From positions 15,929,515-15,993,514 of the forward strand of contig OY997591.1 of NCBI GenBank assembly GCA_963921825.1: a stretch of 64,000 bases of DNA, read 5' to 3'. A program made the translations under genes and the position numbers. Position 1 is the first letter of the stretch. The number at the start of each line of letters is the position of its first letter. Below, piece by piece: positions 43,990 through 53,383 of the stretch. The DNA is from Erodium maritimum. Lineage: Eukaryota > Streptophyta > Magnoliopsida > Geraniales > Geraniaceae. Under the pieces are notes generated by a model. It made no database searches and was not told where the DNA came from. It saw only the letters and a list, made by a program, of their open reading frames with translations.

Positions 43990-45150
43990 GCATCATATGA
44001 TGACATTGGCCGGGACGAAGCTTCCTCGCAAAAATGTTGGTTCGTTTGGCCCACCCTCATCTGTTGGTTCAACGTAGTCATCATATGTATGACGTTCTGC
44101 CTCGACTATCATATTGTGCATGATAACACATGCATTCATCACCAAGCCCAGGTCTAGGGGCATCCACATGCAACTCGGTCGAGTGATCATGTGAATCCGA
44201 GATAGGAGTACACTGAATGCTCGTTCGACATCCTTCATGCACTGCAAACTTCTTTTGTTTCGGTCACTGAGCTAATGGGATTGTTTTCACAAAAACTGGC
44301 AATGAAGGATAAATGCCATCAGCAAGATAATACGAGATTGTGTAGTGGTTACTATTTACCGTATACTGAACCAGGGGTTGCCAACTATTAATAACGTCCG
44401 CAAACAGTCTGGAATGGTTGAGCACCGTTAAGTAGTTGTTTGATCCCTCCATGCCAAAGAACGAGTGCCAAATCGATAAGTCATGAGTGGCAACCGCCTC
44501 GAGAACCATGGTTGGTCGGTTCCCGTGGTCCCTCCTTGGATGGGAACCCCTCATTGTTGTCGGACAAATCTTCCACTCCCAGTGCATGCAGTCAAGAATG
44601 CCAAGCATTCCCGGAAATCCCCGCGCTTCATTAATCGCCAAAATGTAATCAATATCAATATCGTGTTGGTTTACGCCGGTACGTGGGGCCAAATATGGTA
44701 ATGACTTCCCTGCAAAATTTCCTCAAACATTGTAAAGTCGTGGTTTCGCCTATCTTCAGGTACTCGTCAAATCCATCAGTTGCAAATCCATAACATAATT
44801 GTCCAATGGACGTAGTACATTTTTGATAAGGAGTTAGGGAAAATCTACCCACAACGTCGCACCGTTGCGCGAAATACTCATCATGATTCCACAATGCATG
44901 GAGAATTCGGAGGAACACATCCTTTGGCATCCTGAAACGACGATGGAAATGCACCTCCTTGTACACAGGGTTCGTGCTGAAGTAGTCGCTCATTAAACGT
45001 TCGTTAGCAGCTTCCCGCTCACGTGCGTGGTTGAACTTCGGCCATTGCGTCCTCTAACAAACCGTCAACGAAGTCGGTGGACATGCAGTACTCGAGTACT
45101 CCATCCAAAATGCGCTCCAATTCAAACTCGGTGGCACTGTCATTGGCCAT
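43990..45150 (-). pseudogene. PIF-Harbinger transposase, catalytic residue lost
   Basis: DDE transposase of the PIF/Harbinger superfamily. ATG 45150 (MANDSATEFELERIL) opens the frame. After a one-base shift comes FSTNPVYKEVHFHRRFRMPK (44990-44930), then CTTSIGQLCYGFATDGFDEY. After another shift, ARGFPGMLGILDCMHWEWK gives the first catalytic Asp. The second, expected in a GSNND-type motif, reads GSNNYLTVLN, so Asp is replaced by Tyr. The Glu is kept in KDVERAFSVL near 44230. At least three frameshifts. Its right end at about 45480 (cactgcggatgctct) is a PIF-type terminus. Inactive on both counts. Confidence 0.85.
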
Positions 45151-45230
45151 TTCAACGACAAAAGTGGGAGAGAAATAATTCAAACGTATGTGAATAGTGT
45201 GAATAATGAATTGTGTTTTTGCTTGCTTCA

Positions 45231-45700
45231 AATATCCCTATCTATATAGGATTCGAAGATAAAAGACATTTATTTTTTGGTTATTTTAAAGCAAAATTTT
45301 ATTTTTCAAGAACAAATAATAGGGCCATTGGATTTTATAGCAGTTGGCGCCGGCGTTTCCAAGGGGTTTTGAGCTCCCAGCTGTCCCTCACCGCCAGCGT
45401 TGAGACGCCAGCTCCCTGTCGTCGATCGCTCACCGCCAACTACTCTCCGCCAGCCTCCCGCCCAACACTGCGGATGCTCTATGCAACTTTCGAATTGAAA
45501 ATATTTGTAAAAGAACTTTCTTTTTAAAAGGTTTTCAAATTTTCTCGTTAATGAAATCTGATTTACCACATCCGGGTCAGATCGGACAAAGAACTAACCC
45601 AATCAAGATTTAAAGGATAAAAATGTAAATTGGTTTTAAAAAGAAAAAAAAATTATTTCCGCCGAACAACTTAAATCGAAGCTATTTTGCAAATCAACCC
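45231..45700. other. PIF element terminus and upstream region of the MGNC gene
   Basis: 45330-45480 is a GC-rich end (ctcaccgccaactactctcc, cactgcggatgctct) that resembles the right end of the MITE at 53.16 kb. From 45480 the DNA is AT-rich and leads into the promoter at 45726. The frames here are spurious. Confidence 0.5.
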
Positions 45701-45725
45701 CACTCGAAGCAATTAAGACCTATAG

Positions 45726-45734
45726 TATAAATAG
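45726..45734 (+). promoter_or_regulatory. TATA box of the MGNC gene
   Basis: tataaatag, 108 bases upstream of the chosen ATG. The transcript would start near 45755-45765 in a CT-rich leader typical of plant genes. Confidence 0.65.
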
Positions 45735-45841
45735 TGAGGGTGTTTTGTCTCAACTACAGAGTCTCACTTTATTTTCTTCTCTCTTTCTCCATTCATCTCT
45801 CTATATTTGTTCTCGTTGTGCATTTTAATTCGGTAGCAAAA

Positions 45842-46222
45842 ATGGGGAATTGCTTAAGAGTAAACATGGCCGTGGAGGCAGAAGATGAAGCACATGTGCG
45901 TGTAAGAGACATGGAAGCGGCCAAGCAGAACAAGAAGGCGAGTTTCAATGCATGCGGGGAAGAGGAAGGAGAAGGCGAAGATAGAGAAGCAACTGCAAGG
46001 AATGGCGATTCTGAATCAGGAGGGGTTGTGAGGATCAGAGTTGTGGTGACTCAGGAAGAGTTGAAGCAACTCTTGAGGTACAGTAAAGATCCCCATCACT
46101 ACTCTTCTGTGGAGCAGTTGGTAAGAACGGTGAAGAGGAGAAGCAAGAAAGCTTACGACCATGGAGGAGGCATCAATGGCGGCTGGAGACCAGCTCTGGA
46201 GAGCATTCCTGAGGACCATTGA
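45842..46222 (+). CDS. Small plant protein with MGNC start, function unknown
   Basis: This is the only intact ordinary gene seen, with 126 residues and no intron. It starts MGNCLRVNMAVEAEDE. Gly2 and Cys4 suggest N-myristoylation and palmitoylation, hence membrane attachment, although position 6 is Arg rather than the preferred Ser/Thr. An acidic linker (EEEGEGEDREATARN) follows, then a basic C-terminal half with VVRIRVVVTQEELKQLL, a serine-containing SSVEQLVRTVKRR helix, and GWRPALESIPEDH. The VVT..EL..LL and PALESIPE pieces are familiar from small uncharacterised plant proteins. I chose ATG 45842 because the longer frame (from 45734) starts with GTG in the TATA box. It is flanked by a PIF relic and a TRIM-like remnant. 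No poly-A signal is obvious. Confidence 0.82.
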   Translation: MGNCLRVNMAVEAEDEAHVRVRDMEAAKQNKKASFNACGEEEGEGEDREATARNGDSESGGVVRIRVVVTQEELKQLLRYSKDPHHYSSVEQLVRTVKRRSKKAYDHGGGINGGWRPALESIPEDH

Positions 46223-46677
46223 TCTCCTTTTTCCTCTCTCCTTGTAGACTACATGTTTCTTCAATTCTTGCTTCTATCACTTTCATTGTATGTGTCCTGT
46301 TTTTTTGCTGATAATGTCAGTACTAATGGTTAATTTGAGTTGACAATTAGGATCTCAACTAGGGATCAAAGTGGTGTCCAACAAAAACCCACCAGAGAAA
46401 TGTTATGTCATGGAGAAAGAAGCATGATGTGCAGAAAAAAATAGCATAGGTAGATTGAAGAGAGAGAGGTGGCAGTAGATGAGATTGATGTGAGCAACTG
46501 TGTATGGTGGTTGGGAGTTGGTTTAGTGAATGGAGATTTTGAGGTGGAGAGGCATTTTAAATGGTGGTCCAAACACCATTTACAGTCATGGCACCATGTG
46601 AGAAGTATATAAGTTGGGTGATCTTGTCGGTATGGTTACAGTAATCCAACTACATCCATGTTTCATACACTATTGCT
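46223..46677. other. 3' flank of the MGNC gene
   Basis: Probable 3' UTR to about 46320, then non-coding sequence with ggtggt-rich words. No gene. Confidence 0.5.
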
Positions 46678-47100
46678 GTATTTATTAGAGAACCAACTCA
46701 AATAAAAACTCAAGGTAAGCTCAAGCTGATAGGTGATGACCCAATTATAATTCTATTCGAACACGCGTCCTCACGGACAAACTCATTTACGGTTTTGAAA
46801 GTGAATTATTTAGAAAGACAGATAAACCCATGGAGAATAAAGATATAAGGAATGACCCATCAGGGCAATTTTTGATAAATTAAGTGAAATTAGAAAGTTT
46901 TATAAAGAGTGGGGTTTAATCCAGGGTCTGTGAGGAATCAAGCTCTGATATCATATTAAATGACCAACTCAACTAAACGCTCAAACTAAGCTCAAGCTGA
47001 TAGTTGAAGGCCCAATCACAGTTATATTCTAACTGCATTAACATCCATTTAGTTCTAAATTCAAATCTTAGATAATAGTTCAAAGACTTGTATTCTAGTT
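46678..47100 (-). mobile_element. TRIM-like miniature retroelement remnant
   Basis: Two direct copies of a block of about 75 bp, ccaactcaa...aagctcaagctgatag...cccaat...tattctaac, lie at about 46690-46765 and 46973-47030. Between them, gctctgatatca at 46951-46962 is the reverse of a slightly mutated tRNA-Met primer site, directly beside the right copy. Short terminal repeats, a Met primer site and about 200 bp of non-coding interior fit a terminal-repeat retrotransposon in miniature on the minus strand. The outer ends are worn. Confidence 0.55.
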
Positions 47101-47189
47101 AAAAACACAATCCAATTTAAAATTATAGCTCATTATTGAAGGTCAATGCTTGTTAAGTGATACTGCGATACTGGTACCACCACATAAAG

Positions 47190-47467
47190 AGTGAAAATGC
47201 GCTTTCTCCTTCTCTCTCAATACCCTGAAACCCTAGCACTAGTTTCAGTCGCCGCCCCCCTGCTGTTTCACCTCGTCGGTGACGGCCTGGGCTCCGGTCT
47301 ACGTTGTCGTCGGCGGAGGTCCACCCTTCACCTTCTCCTCCTTCTCTCCTTCCCCCATTTTTTCCCTTTCTCTCCCTCTCCCGATACTCTGTGTTTTTTT
47401 TTTCTTTCTTTTGTTTCGATTCGCCAGACCTTGAAGTCTTGTTGCCTGGTCGGGGTTGAGCTCGTCC
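47190..47467 (+). other. CT/GC-rich fragment, possibly the start of a LINE-like unit
   Basis: It begins ctctcaataccctgaaaccctagc and continues with cgccg-rich and CT-rich text. This resembles the 5' part of the non-coding LINE-like unit at 50.5 kb. It is cut off by the LTR at 47468. No coding function. Confidence 0.4.
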
Positions 47468-48047
47468 TGTCACGCCACAAATCCGGTTTTGACCAAATTC
47501 GAGACATGACTAAAGATTTACAGTAAAATAAAACGAATAAAGATAAATAAAGTTCCAAAGAGATGTAAAACTTCCAAACGAAAAGAGTCACAGCTCAACT
47601 AGTAAAATACACAGTCCAACATAAACTAAAAAGGTGTACGTCTCTAAACCTAGCTAAACCCTCAGCAGCTCCCAAGCTCCGAGAGTCCGGCTAGTACTGC
47701 TCCCGCTCAACACCTGAAACACCACAACAACAGGAGGGATGAGCTTACGCTCAGTAGGAAAAGTAAAAGAACTCCAAACATACCTTTTAACCTCACGGTG
47801 AATTGGTAACTAGGGTAAACTAGGAAGAAGGTCCAACAAGTTGTCTCTAGGCAAAACCCTTACCAGCCCAACCACACAGTATAAAACTCCTTGTAATACA
47901 CACAGACAAACCAGAGAGAAAGGCACACAGCAGAACACACATAGAGTCCATAGGACGGCACACATCAAACAACGGGGAAGGGTCCGAACGAAACGCACAC
48001 AGATGTCGTAAATTGTATCGCTGATTATATCGGGGAAGGGTCCGAAC

Positions 48048-48275
48048 GATTTGCACACAGCTGATTATATCGCACCGGGACACACAGCGTCAGTCACGAT
48101 ATCTTCCTCCTCACACAGATGAAGGGCGCTACTCTCACATGTACCGAACTGGAACTCCATCGATTTGCACACAGCCGCTTATATCGCACTGGAACACACA
48201 GCGTCAGTCACGATATCTTCCTCCTCACACAGATGAAGGGCTCTACTCAACGTAAATATAAAACCGACACACTCC
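48048..48275. repeat. 114-bp direct duplication inside the LTR
   Basis: gatttgcacacagc followed by ttatatcgcac, acacagcgtcagtcacgat and cacacagatgaagggc occurs at 48048 and again at 48162, with a few differences. Confidence 0.88.
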
Positions 48276-49109
48276 TCGATCAATCCCATCCCGGATTATG
48301 AGTCATCTGAACACGCCATCCTTGGTCTCGATATGATTATCCATCCGGCTACGCCGTCTCTTAAACACACACAGGGTTTCGCACACAGCACACTCACTGA
48401 TGGTCTCGGTATACCAGCCGAACCATCTTAGCATACACCCGGTCTATCACTCACCCGGTCATTTCACAAACAAGGGTTCACATAGTCACACATGACACAC
48501 TTGCCCACACAGTCACATCATGCAACAGCGATAATAGTTCTATTTAGACTCTCACACATCAGTCATAATATAATTTAGATTCTCATACAACGATTATGAC
48601 GTTAATTAGACTCCCAAACAGCGAGTAAACACACAGCACACAACTCTAGGACCTAGACATGGCCCGTCTATCAGCACAGCAATTTCCCAGAAGGTACAAG
48701 CAAGTCAAACGGATATCAAAACATGTTCCTTCCCAGTATTATCAAGACTCGTCCAATTAAACTAATAATATAACAGTTTTACCTATGTGTCACTAAGACG
48801 TTCCGGTTATTAACAACCCTAGTCATGCATACTAGTTCGTTCCGGTTATTAATAACCCTAGTCATGCATACTAGTTATTCATCCACAATTGAGGAGGGGT
48901 TCGATACTTTCCCTACCTCGAGATGGTGACAAGGCGGCGTCTTCTAGCTGCGGACGATCGGGCCAACACCGTCTTCCAAGGCGAAGTCCCCGAAATCCAA
49001 ATCTGGTTTAAACAAATAAAATCCCAATCAGTTCTCGAGTTTAAGGTTCTCGGAAGGTCCAAACGTCTTTAACTTAACCAGATTTTAGTCAAATTACTTA
49101 AATAATTAT

Positions 49110-49370
49110 TTAATTAAAACTGCCGACCCGGATCCGGCCCAACCCGTGTCCAGACCCGGTCCAAACCCGGATCCAGACCCGGATCCACGCCTGACCCGGA
49201 CCCGAGTCAGACCCGGTCCAGACCCGGATCAGAACCCAGTACGAAGACTTGGGCCTGACCCACGTCCGGCCCAGGTTCTGGCCCGATCGCGAGTACTGGT
49301 CCAGGACCAACCGGCCCACAATGTGACCTGGCCCAAGGCCCGGTTCAGGCCCGTCTCCGAGCTTGTACAG
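49110..49370 (-). repeat. gacccgga-type array in the LTR
   Basis: Short imperfect units such as gacccggatccagacccgga and gacccggtccagacccgga. This is the same position and style as in the LTRs at 29.2 and 57.1 kb. Confidence 0.85.
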
Positions 49371-50135
49371 CTCCGGTGAGGCTCGAGCGCTCCGGCCACC
49401 GTCTCCGGCAGCGATGACGTCCAGAACCCAGCCAAGAGAGCTGGCGAAGCTCGGGAAGTGGCGGTGGGGTTCGACCGTGGCTGGACGAGCTCGAGGATGC
49501 CGGACACGGCTTTAGGAACCGAGTTCCGTCCGGATCTAGGGTTGCGAAGTCGCCGACGACGACCCATCCTGAAACCACTTCAATTGAACCCATTTCGATG
49601 GGGTTTCAGGCCCAGAGAGGACGGAGAAGAAGAAAAGGGAGGAGAAGAGGCTCGATTTGCTCCCGAGAAGGGCGCCCCACCTTCAGCAACTCCGGCGAGC
49701 TTCGGTTTCGCGTGGTCCTGGAGACGAAAGGAGAAGAAGAGGAAGGCGAGGCACGGTGAGGTAGAGGACGAAGAAGAAGGTGCAGGTAAGAAGTTGCAGA
49801 GGAAGAGGAAGGAAGGTGAGGTCGGAATCGCCAGAAGTGGACGTCGGCGAGGGCTGCGTTTGGTTCACGTAGAGAGAGGAAGAGGTAAGAGAGGAGGGGG
49901 GAAGTGAACAGTACCCATCACTTAGGGTTAGTTCGGTTTTATAGCGTGTCCAAAGCGGGTCAGACCCGCTTTTCAACTGACTGGGCCGGTCGAAAATGCT
50001 TAATTGGGCCAAGTCCGGCCCAGTTCCTCAGTCCAGCACCCCTTCTTCCTTTTTTTTTACTTGTTTGCAAAAACAACCCTTCAAGTTTCAGTTCGCACTT
50101 TAATATCCTTTTAAACGAGGCGGGTTTTACAGTCT

Positions 50136-50146
50136 ACCCCCCTTAA
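50136..50146 (-). other. Polypurine tract of the truncated element
   Basis: accccccttaa on the + strand, i.e. ttaaggggggt on the element's strand, next to its 3' LTR. Only a few internal bases survive beyond it. Confidence 0.75.
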
Positions 50147-50489
50147 AAGAATGTCATGTGCTTGCCATCGAGAAAATGTCATGTGCTTGCCTGAACTGAA
50201 CAATTCACAGAAGTGGTATTACAGTCATGAACTTCAAAACTAGTGATATTAACCTTCTCAATTATGCACGAAAGTCATGTTATTACGTCCAACTTCAAAA
50301 TTAATAGTATTACTAGCTGCAGATTCAAAAGTCATTGTATTACCATCCTTAAAACTTCTAAAATGTTCATGTCAAATGGCCAAAATGCTCATTTCATCAA
50401 AATGAAATAGCACGAAAAATCAAAGGACATCGAGCTTCGTTGAATGCAAATGGGTTTAAAAAATTTAAATGCAGGGGGTTGTTTAGTCA
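50147..50489. other. Short unassigned stretch
   Basis: It starts with a small duplication (gtcatgtgcttgcc twice, 50153 and 50179). No pol sequence is recognisable, so the truncated chromovirus ends almost at once. No gene. Confidence 0.5.
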
Positions 50490-50505
50490 TTGAACATTAT
50501 CATGT

Positions 50506-52429
50506 GGGGGCCGAGACACAATCGGTTTCAAATTTTCAATCTGGAATCGCGAACTCCCTTCTACCCTTTCCTTTAACCTAGCCGTCACCCCCTCCTCACT
50601 GCTCCTCCTTCACCGCCGGCGACGCCATGGCCCCCGGCCATGGAGGTCGTCGGTGGTGTCCTTCTTCTCCCCCTCTCGGGTTTCTTCTCCCTTTTCCGTT
50701 TTTGCTCCTCCTTGACTAGCTTTCCAAGTTCATCTGCAGATCTACCTCGGGGTGTTGAAGCTCGCCGGATGGTTTGGTGTCGCTCTGGTCGCCGGAAGCC
50801 CGTGGTCCTTCGTCTCCAGTCGGCGCCCCCTTCTCAGTTCCCGAGCTACTATGTTCAGTAGGGTTGGAGCATGTTGCTGGGTGCGGGTTGGGCCGGGTTC
50901 AGGTGTGCGGGTAGGGCCGGGCCGGGTTGAGTCGAGGCGGGCTGATCCTGGGTGGGCCAAACTGTGGCGGACTGGACCGGATGGGCGGGTTCTTGGGTGG
51001 GTTGTACCCTTCGGGTCAGATCCGGGTCAAAATTTTCAGCAGACCCGGTTTCGCTGGAGTTTGACTTGGTTTGTGGTCTTGGCAACGGGTCGGGGTCGTG
51101 GTGTAGCTCGGGAAGTCCGTATCTTGGTGGTGTGGTCATCCTGGGCTTTTGACGGATTTTGGATCCTCACCGGTTTCCGATTTTATTGATTCGTTCAGGT
51201 GCGACCTTTGTATGATGTTGCGCTTCTCTACTAGCGGTGGTGTCAACTCTGTTCGGGTTGGGGTTGGCTCGAGCTCGGTATTATTACAGGCCTTCCCCCT
51301 TGGGTTCTCGCTGGGTTTTCGTTGGTGAGTAGTAACCGTTCTCGGTTTCGGAACGCTCAGCTTGAGTTCCAGCTTCGGATTTCCGGGAGTTTTGTCGTGC
51401 TGCTGTTTGCTCAGAAGTCTGAGCTTGTTCTCGGTACAAATACCGGACCTCCTCTTTGGCCCTTTTCGGTGTTGTCCTATATTTGTTTGGGAGGGCTAAG
51501 TACGAGCTCCAATGTCTGATCCGTCCCCACGGACTCAACGGTGGAGTGTCTTTCGGATCATTGGAGGTTTCTAGTTCTATCTCTGGTCGTGGGACGCGCT
51601 TCTTCATCCTCCCGGGTGGGGATCGTTGTGGAGATGCTCTTCCTGCTTTTGGTGGTTCGTCTACTTGCCTGATGTTTCGCTTCAGATCCGGTCGTGGGAC
51701 GCGCTTCTTCATCCTCCCGGGTGAGGATCGTCGTGGGTCTAGTGGTTCATCGAGGTACTTATACTGGTATATCTCTCTCTGCAGCTTAAGTTTTGTGTCC
51801 CCGCATTGCCCCTTTATCGAGTTTGGTTAGATATGCATCTGCTTTCTTCCACTTTTGTGGTTAAGTCTCACCGGTTTAAGGTGTTGGCCGCCGGTGAGGG
51901 TTTAGGCCTTGTGCCTTTCAGTTTTTTTCTTACAAGATTCGTTTTAGGGGTTTATGTGTTTAGGTGAGTATGGGACTGTCTTTATTTCTTGCGGTGTTGA
52001 CCGTCGATGTGTTAGTGCTCGTCTTCTAGTCTGTGTGACTGGTAGATGATACTAATGAGACAGGGGCTATACTTGCTTAGGCTGTTAGGTGATTTTATAT
52101 CGGTATATCTTGGGCTTAATGATTGGCAAATCAGGGTTAAAGATCTTTTCCTTCGTTATTGGTTGTTTTTAGGGTTTTCAGACCCTTTTCTCAGGGCTTC
52201 ATGGTAGTTAAATCTAGTTTTTAGAACTTGTTTTTTGTGCAGTTTTTCAGTGGTTCAGTTCATCTGTGGTTCAGTTTCAGTAGGCTGCGTCCTACATTTC
52301 ATCTGTTTCAGTAGGCTGCGTCCTACTTTGGTTTGGTTTTTGGTTGAATCTGTAGTTGGATTCATGTTGCAATCTCTCTCTCCTCGTGAGAGGTTCTTTT
52401 AATATATACTTTGCTGATCAACAAAAAAA
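50506..52429 (+). mobile_element. Non-coding LINE-like retroelement with target duplication
   Basis: A 16-bp direct repeat with one mismatch flanks it: ttgaacattatcatgt at 50490-50505 and ttgaacatcatcatgt at 52430-52445. The 3' end reads cctcgtgagaggttctttt then aatatatactttgctgatca and a short poly-A. No ORF2 and no convincing protein is seen; frames at 50640-50861 and 51456-51830 are short and low complexity. Two tandem phrases stand out: gggacgcgcttcttcatcct (51592 and 51695) and tcagtaggctgcgtcctac (about 52277 and 52309). About 1.9 kb, apparently mobilised as a unit. Confidence 0.78.
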
Positions 52430-52483
52430 TTGAACATCATCATGTTTTAAGTATTTTTATCACCAAGAAAGTAAGGAATCTTT

Positions 52484-53160
52484 GAACATCTTCAACCCTA
52501 AAATGGTAAGGTTGGTGGTAAGGCTGACTGTTAGAATAAAAAATTAATATTTCATTCTAACAATCACCACCAACAGTCAACACCCTCCAATACTGAAATT
52601 ATAAGACTGATGGTAAGGTTGACTATTGAAATAAAATAATTTTAATGAAATATAATAAAAGAATTAGTAATGAGATATTAATGAATTTTTTTACAATATT
52701 AATATTAATGAAAGTTAATAAAAACATTAGTAATGAGATATTAATGATTTTTTAAAAAAATAAAAAAGAATTAAAAATAAAATTTATATAAAAAAGAATT
52801 TTTGAAAATAATTTATATAAAAAAAGAATGTATAAAAGAGTAAAAGTTAATAAAAGAATTAATAATGAGATATTAATGAAAGTTAATAAAATAATTAGAA
52901 TTAAATGAATTTAAAAATGTATATAGAATTTAATAAAATAATTTATATAAAAAATAATTTATTAAAGAAATGAATTAAAAATTTGAAACAAACATTAACA
53001 AAAGAAAAAGTAAAAAAAATGAAAAATAAAATAAAAGTAACCCTCACCGCTAGCGGCTGATATTGGTGGTGAGCTCACCATCAGCGCCGAATCGTCAACC
53101 TCCTCCCTAGCTTCCCGCCAGCTCCCTGCCAGCACTCACCGCCAACCGTTGGAGATGCTC
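52484..53160. mobile_element. Tourist-like (PIF-Harbinger) MITE
   Basis: Left end gaacatcttcaaccc and right end reversed gagcatctccaacgg match at 11 of 15 positions. Adjacent trinucleotides are ttt and tta, a possible decayed 3-bp duplication. The right 120 bp (ctcaccgccaaccgttggag) resembles the end of the PIF transposase element at 45.3-45.48 kb, so it may be derived from or mobilised by it. The body is AT-rich with local inverted repeats and no ORF. Confidence 0.6.
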
Positions 53161-53383
53161 TTAATCTATCCTAGTTTAATTCTAAGGTGAACTTTCACCC
53201 ACTTCTATCTTCATGGAGATGTATCTATTAGAATTCTAACCTTTAATTTTAATGAGGGGAGTTAACTCTCAAGAAACTTGATAAATTAATACTCGATTAT
53301 TTAATAAACTTTTTAAGATAATATTTTTGTCCGATCCGACTCAGGGATAGGGTGATAAATTAATAATTCGCTAAAATTATAAG

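Larger units (their letters stand above)
47468..50131 (-). repeat. 3' LTR of a truncated Tekay-like element
   Basis: It runs from tgtcacgccac to cgggttttaca, 2.66 kb, minus strand. A polypurine tract (reversed) follows at once on the right, so this is the 3' LTR of an element whose body is almost entirely gone rather than a solo LTR. It has the atgagcttacgctca block at 47734-47759, the gtacgtctct motif at 47637 and a gacccgga-type array at 49110-49370. Confidence 0.82.

Noticed and set aside
45734-45841. N-terminal extension of the MGNC protein
   Set aside because: It begins with GTG inside the TATA box and would destroy the MGNC start; it is 5' UTR.
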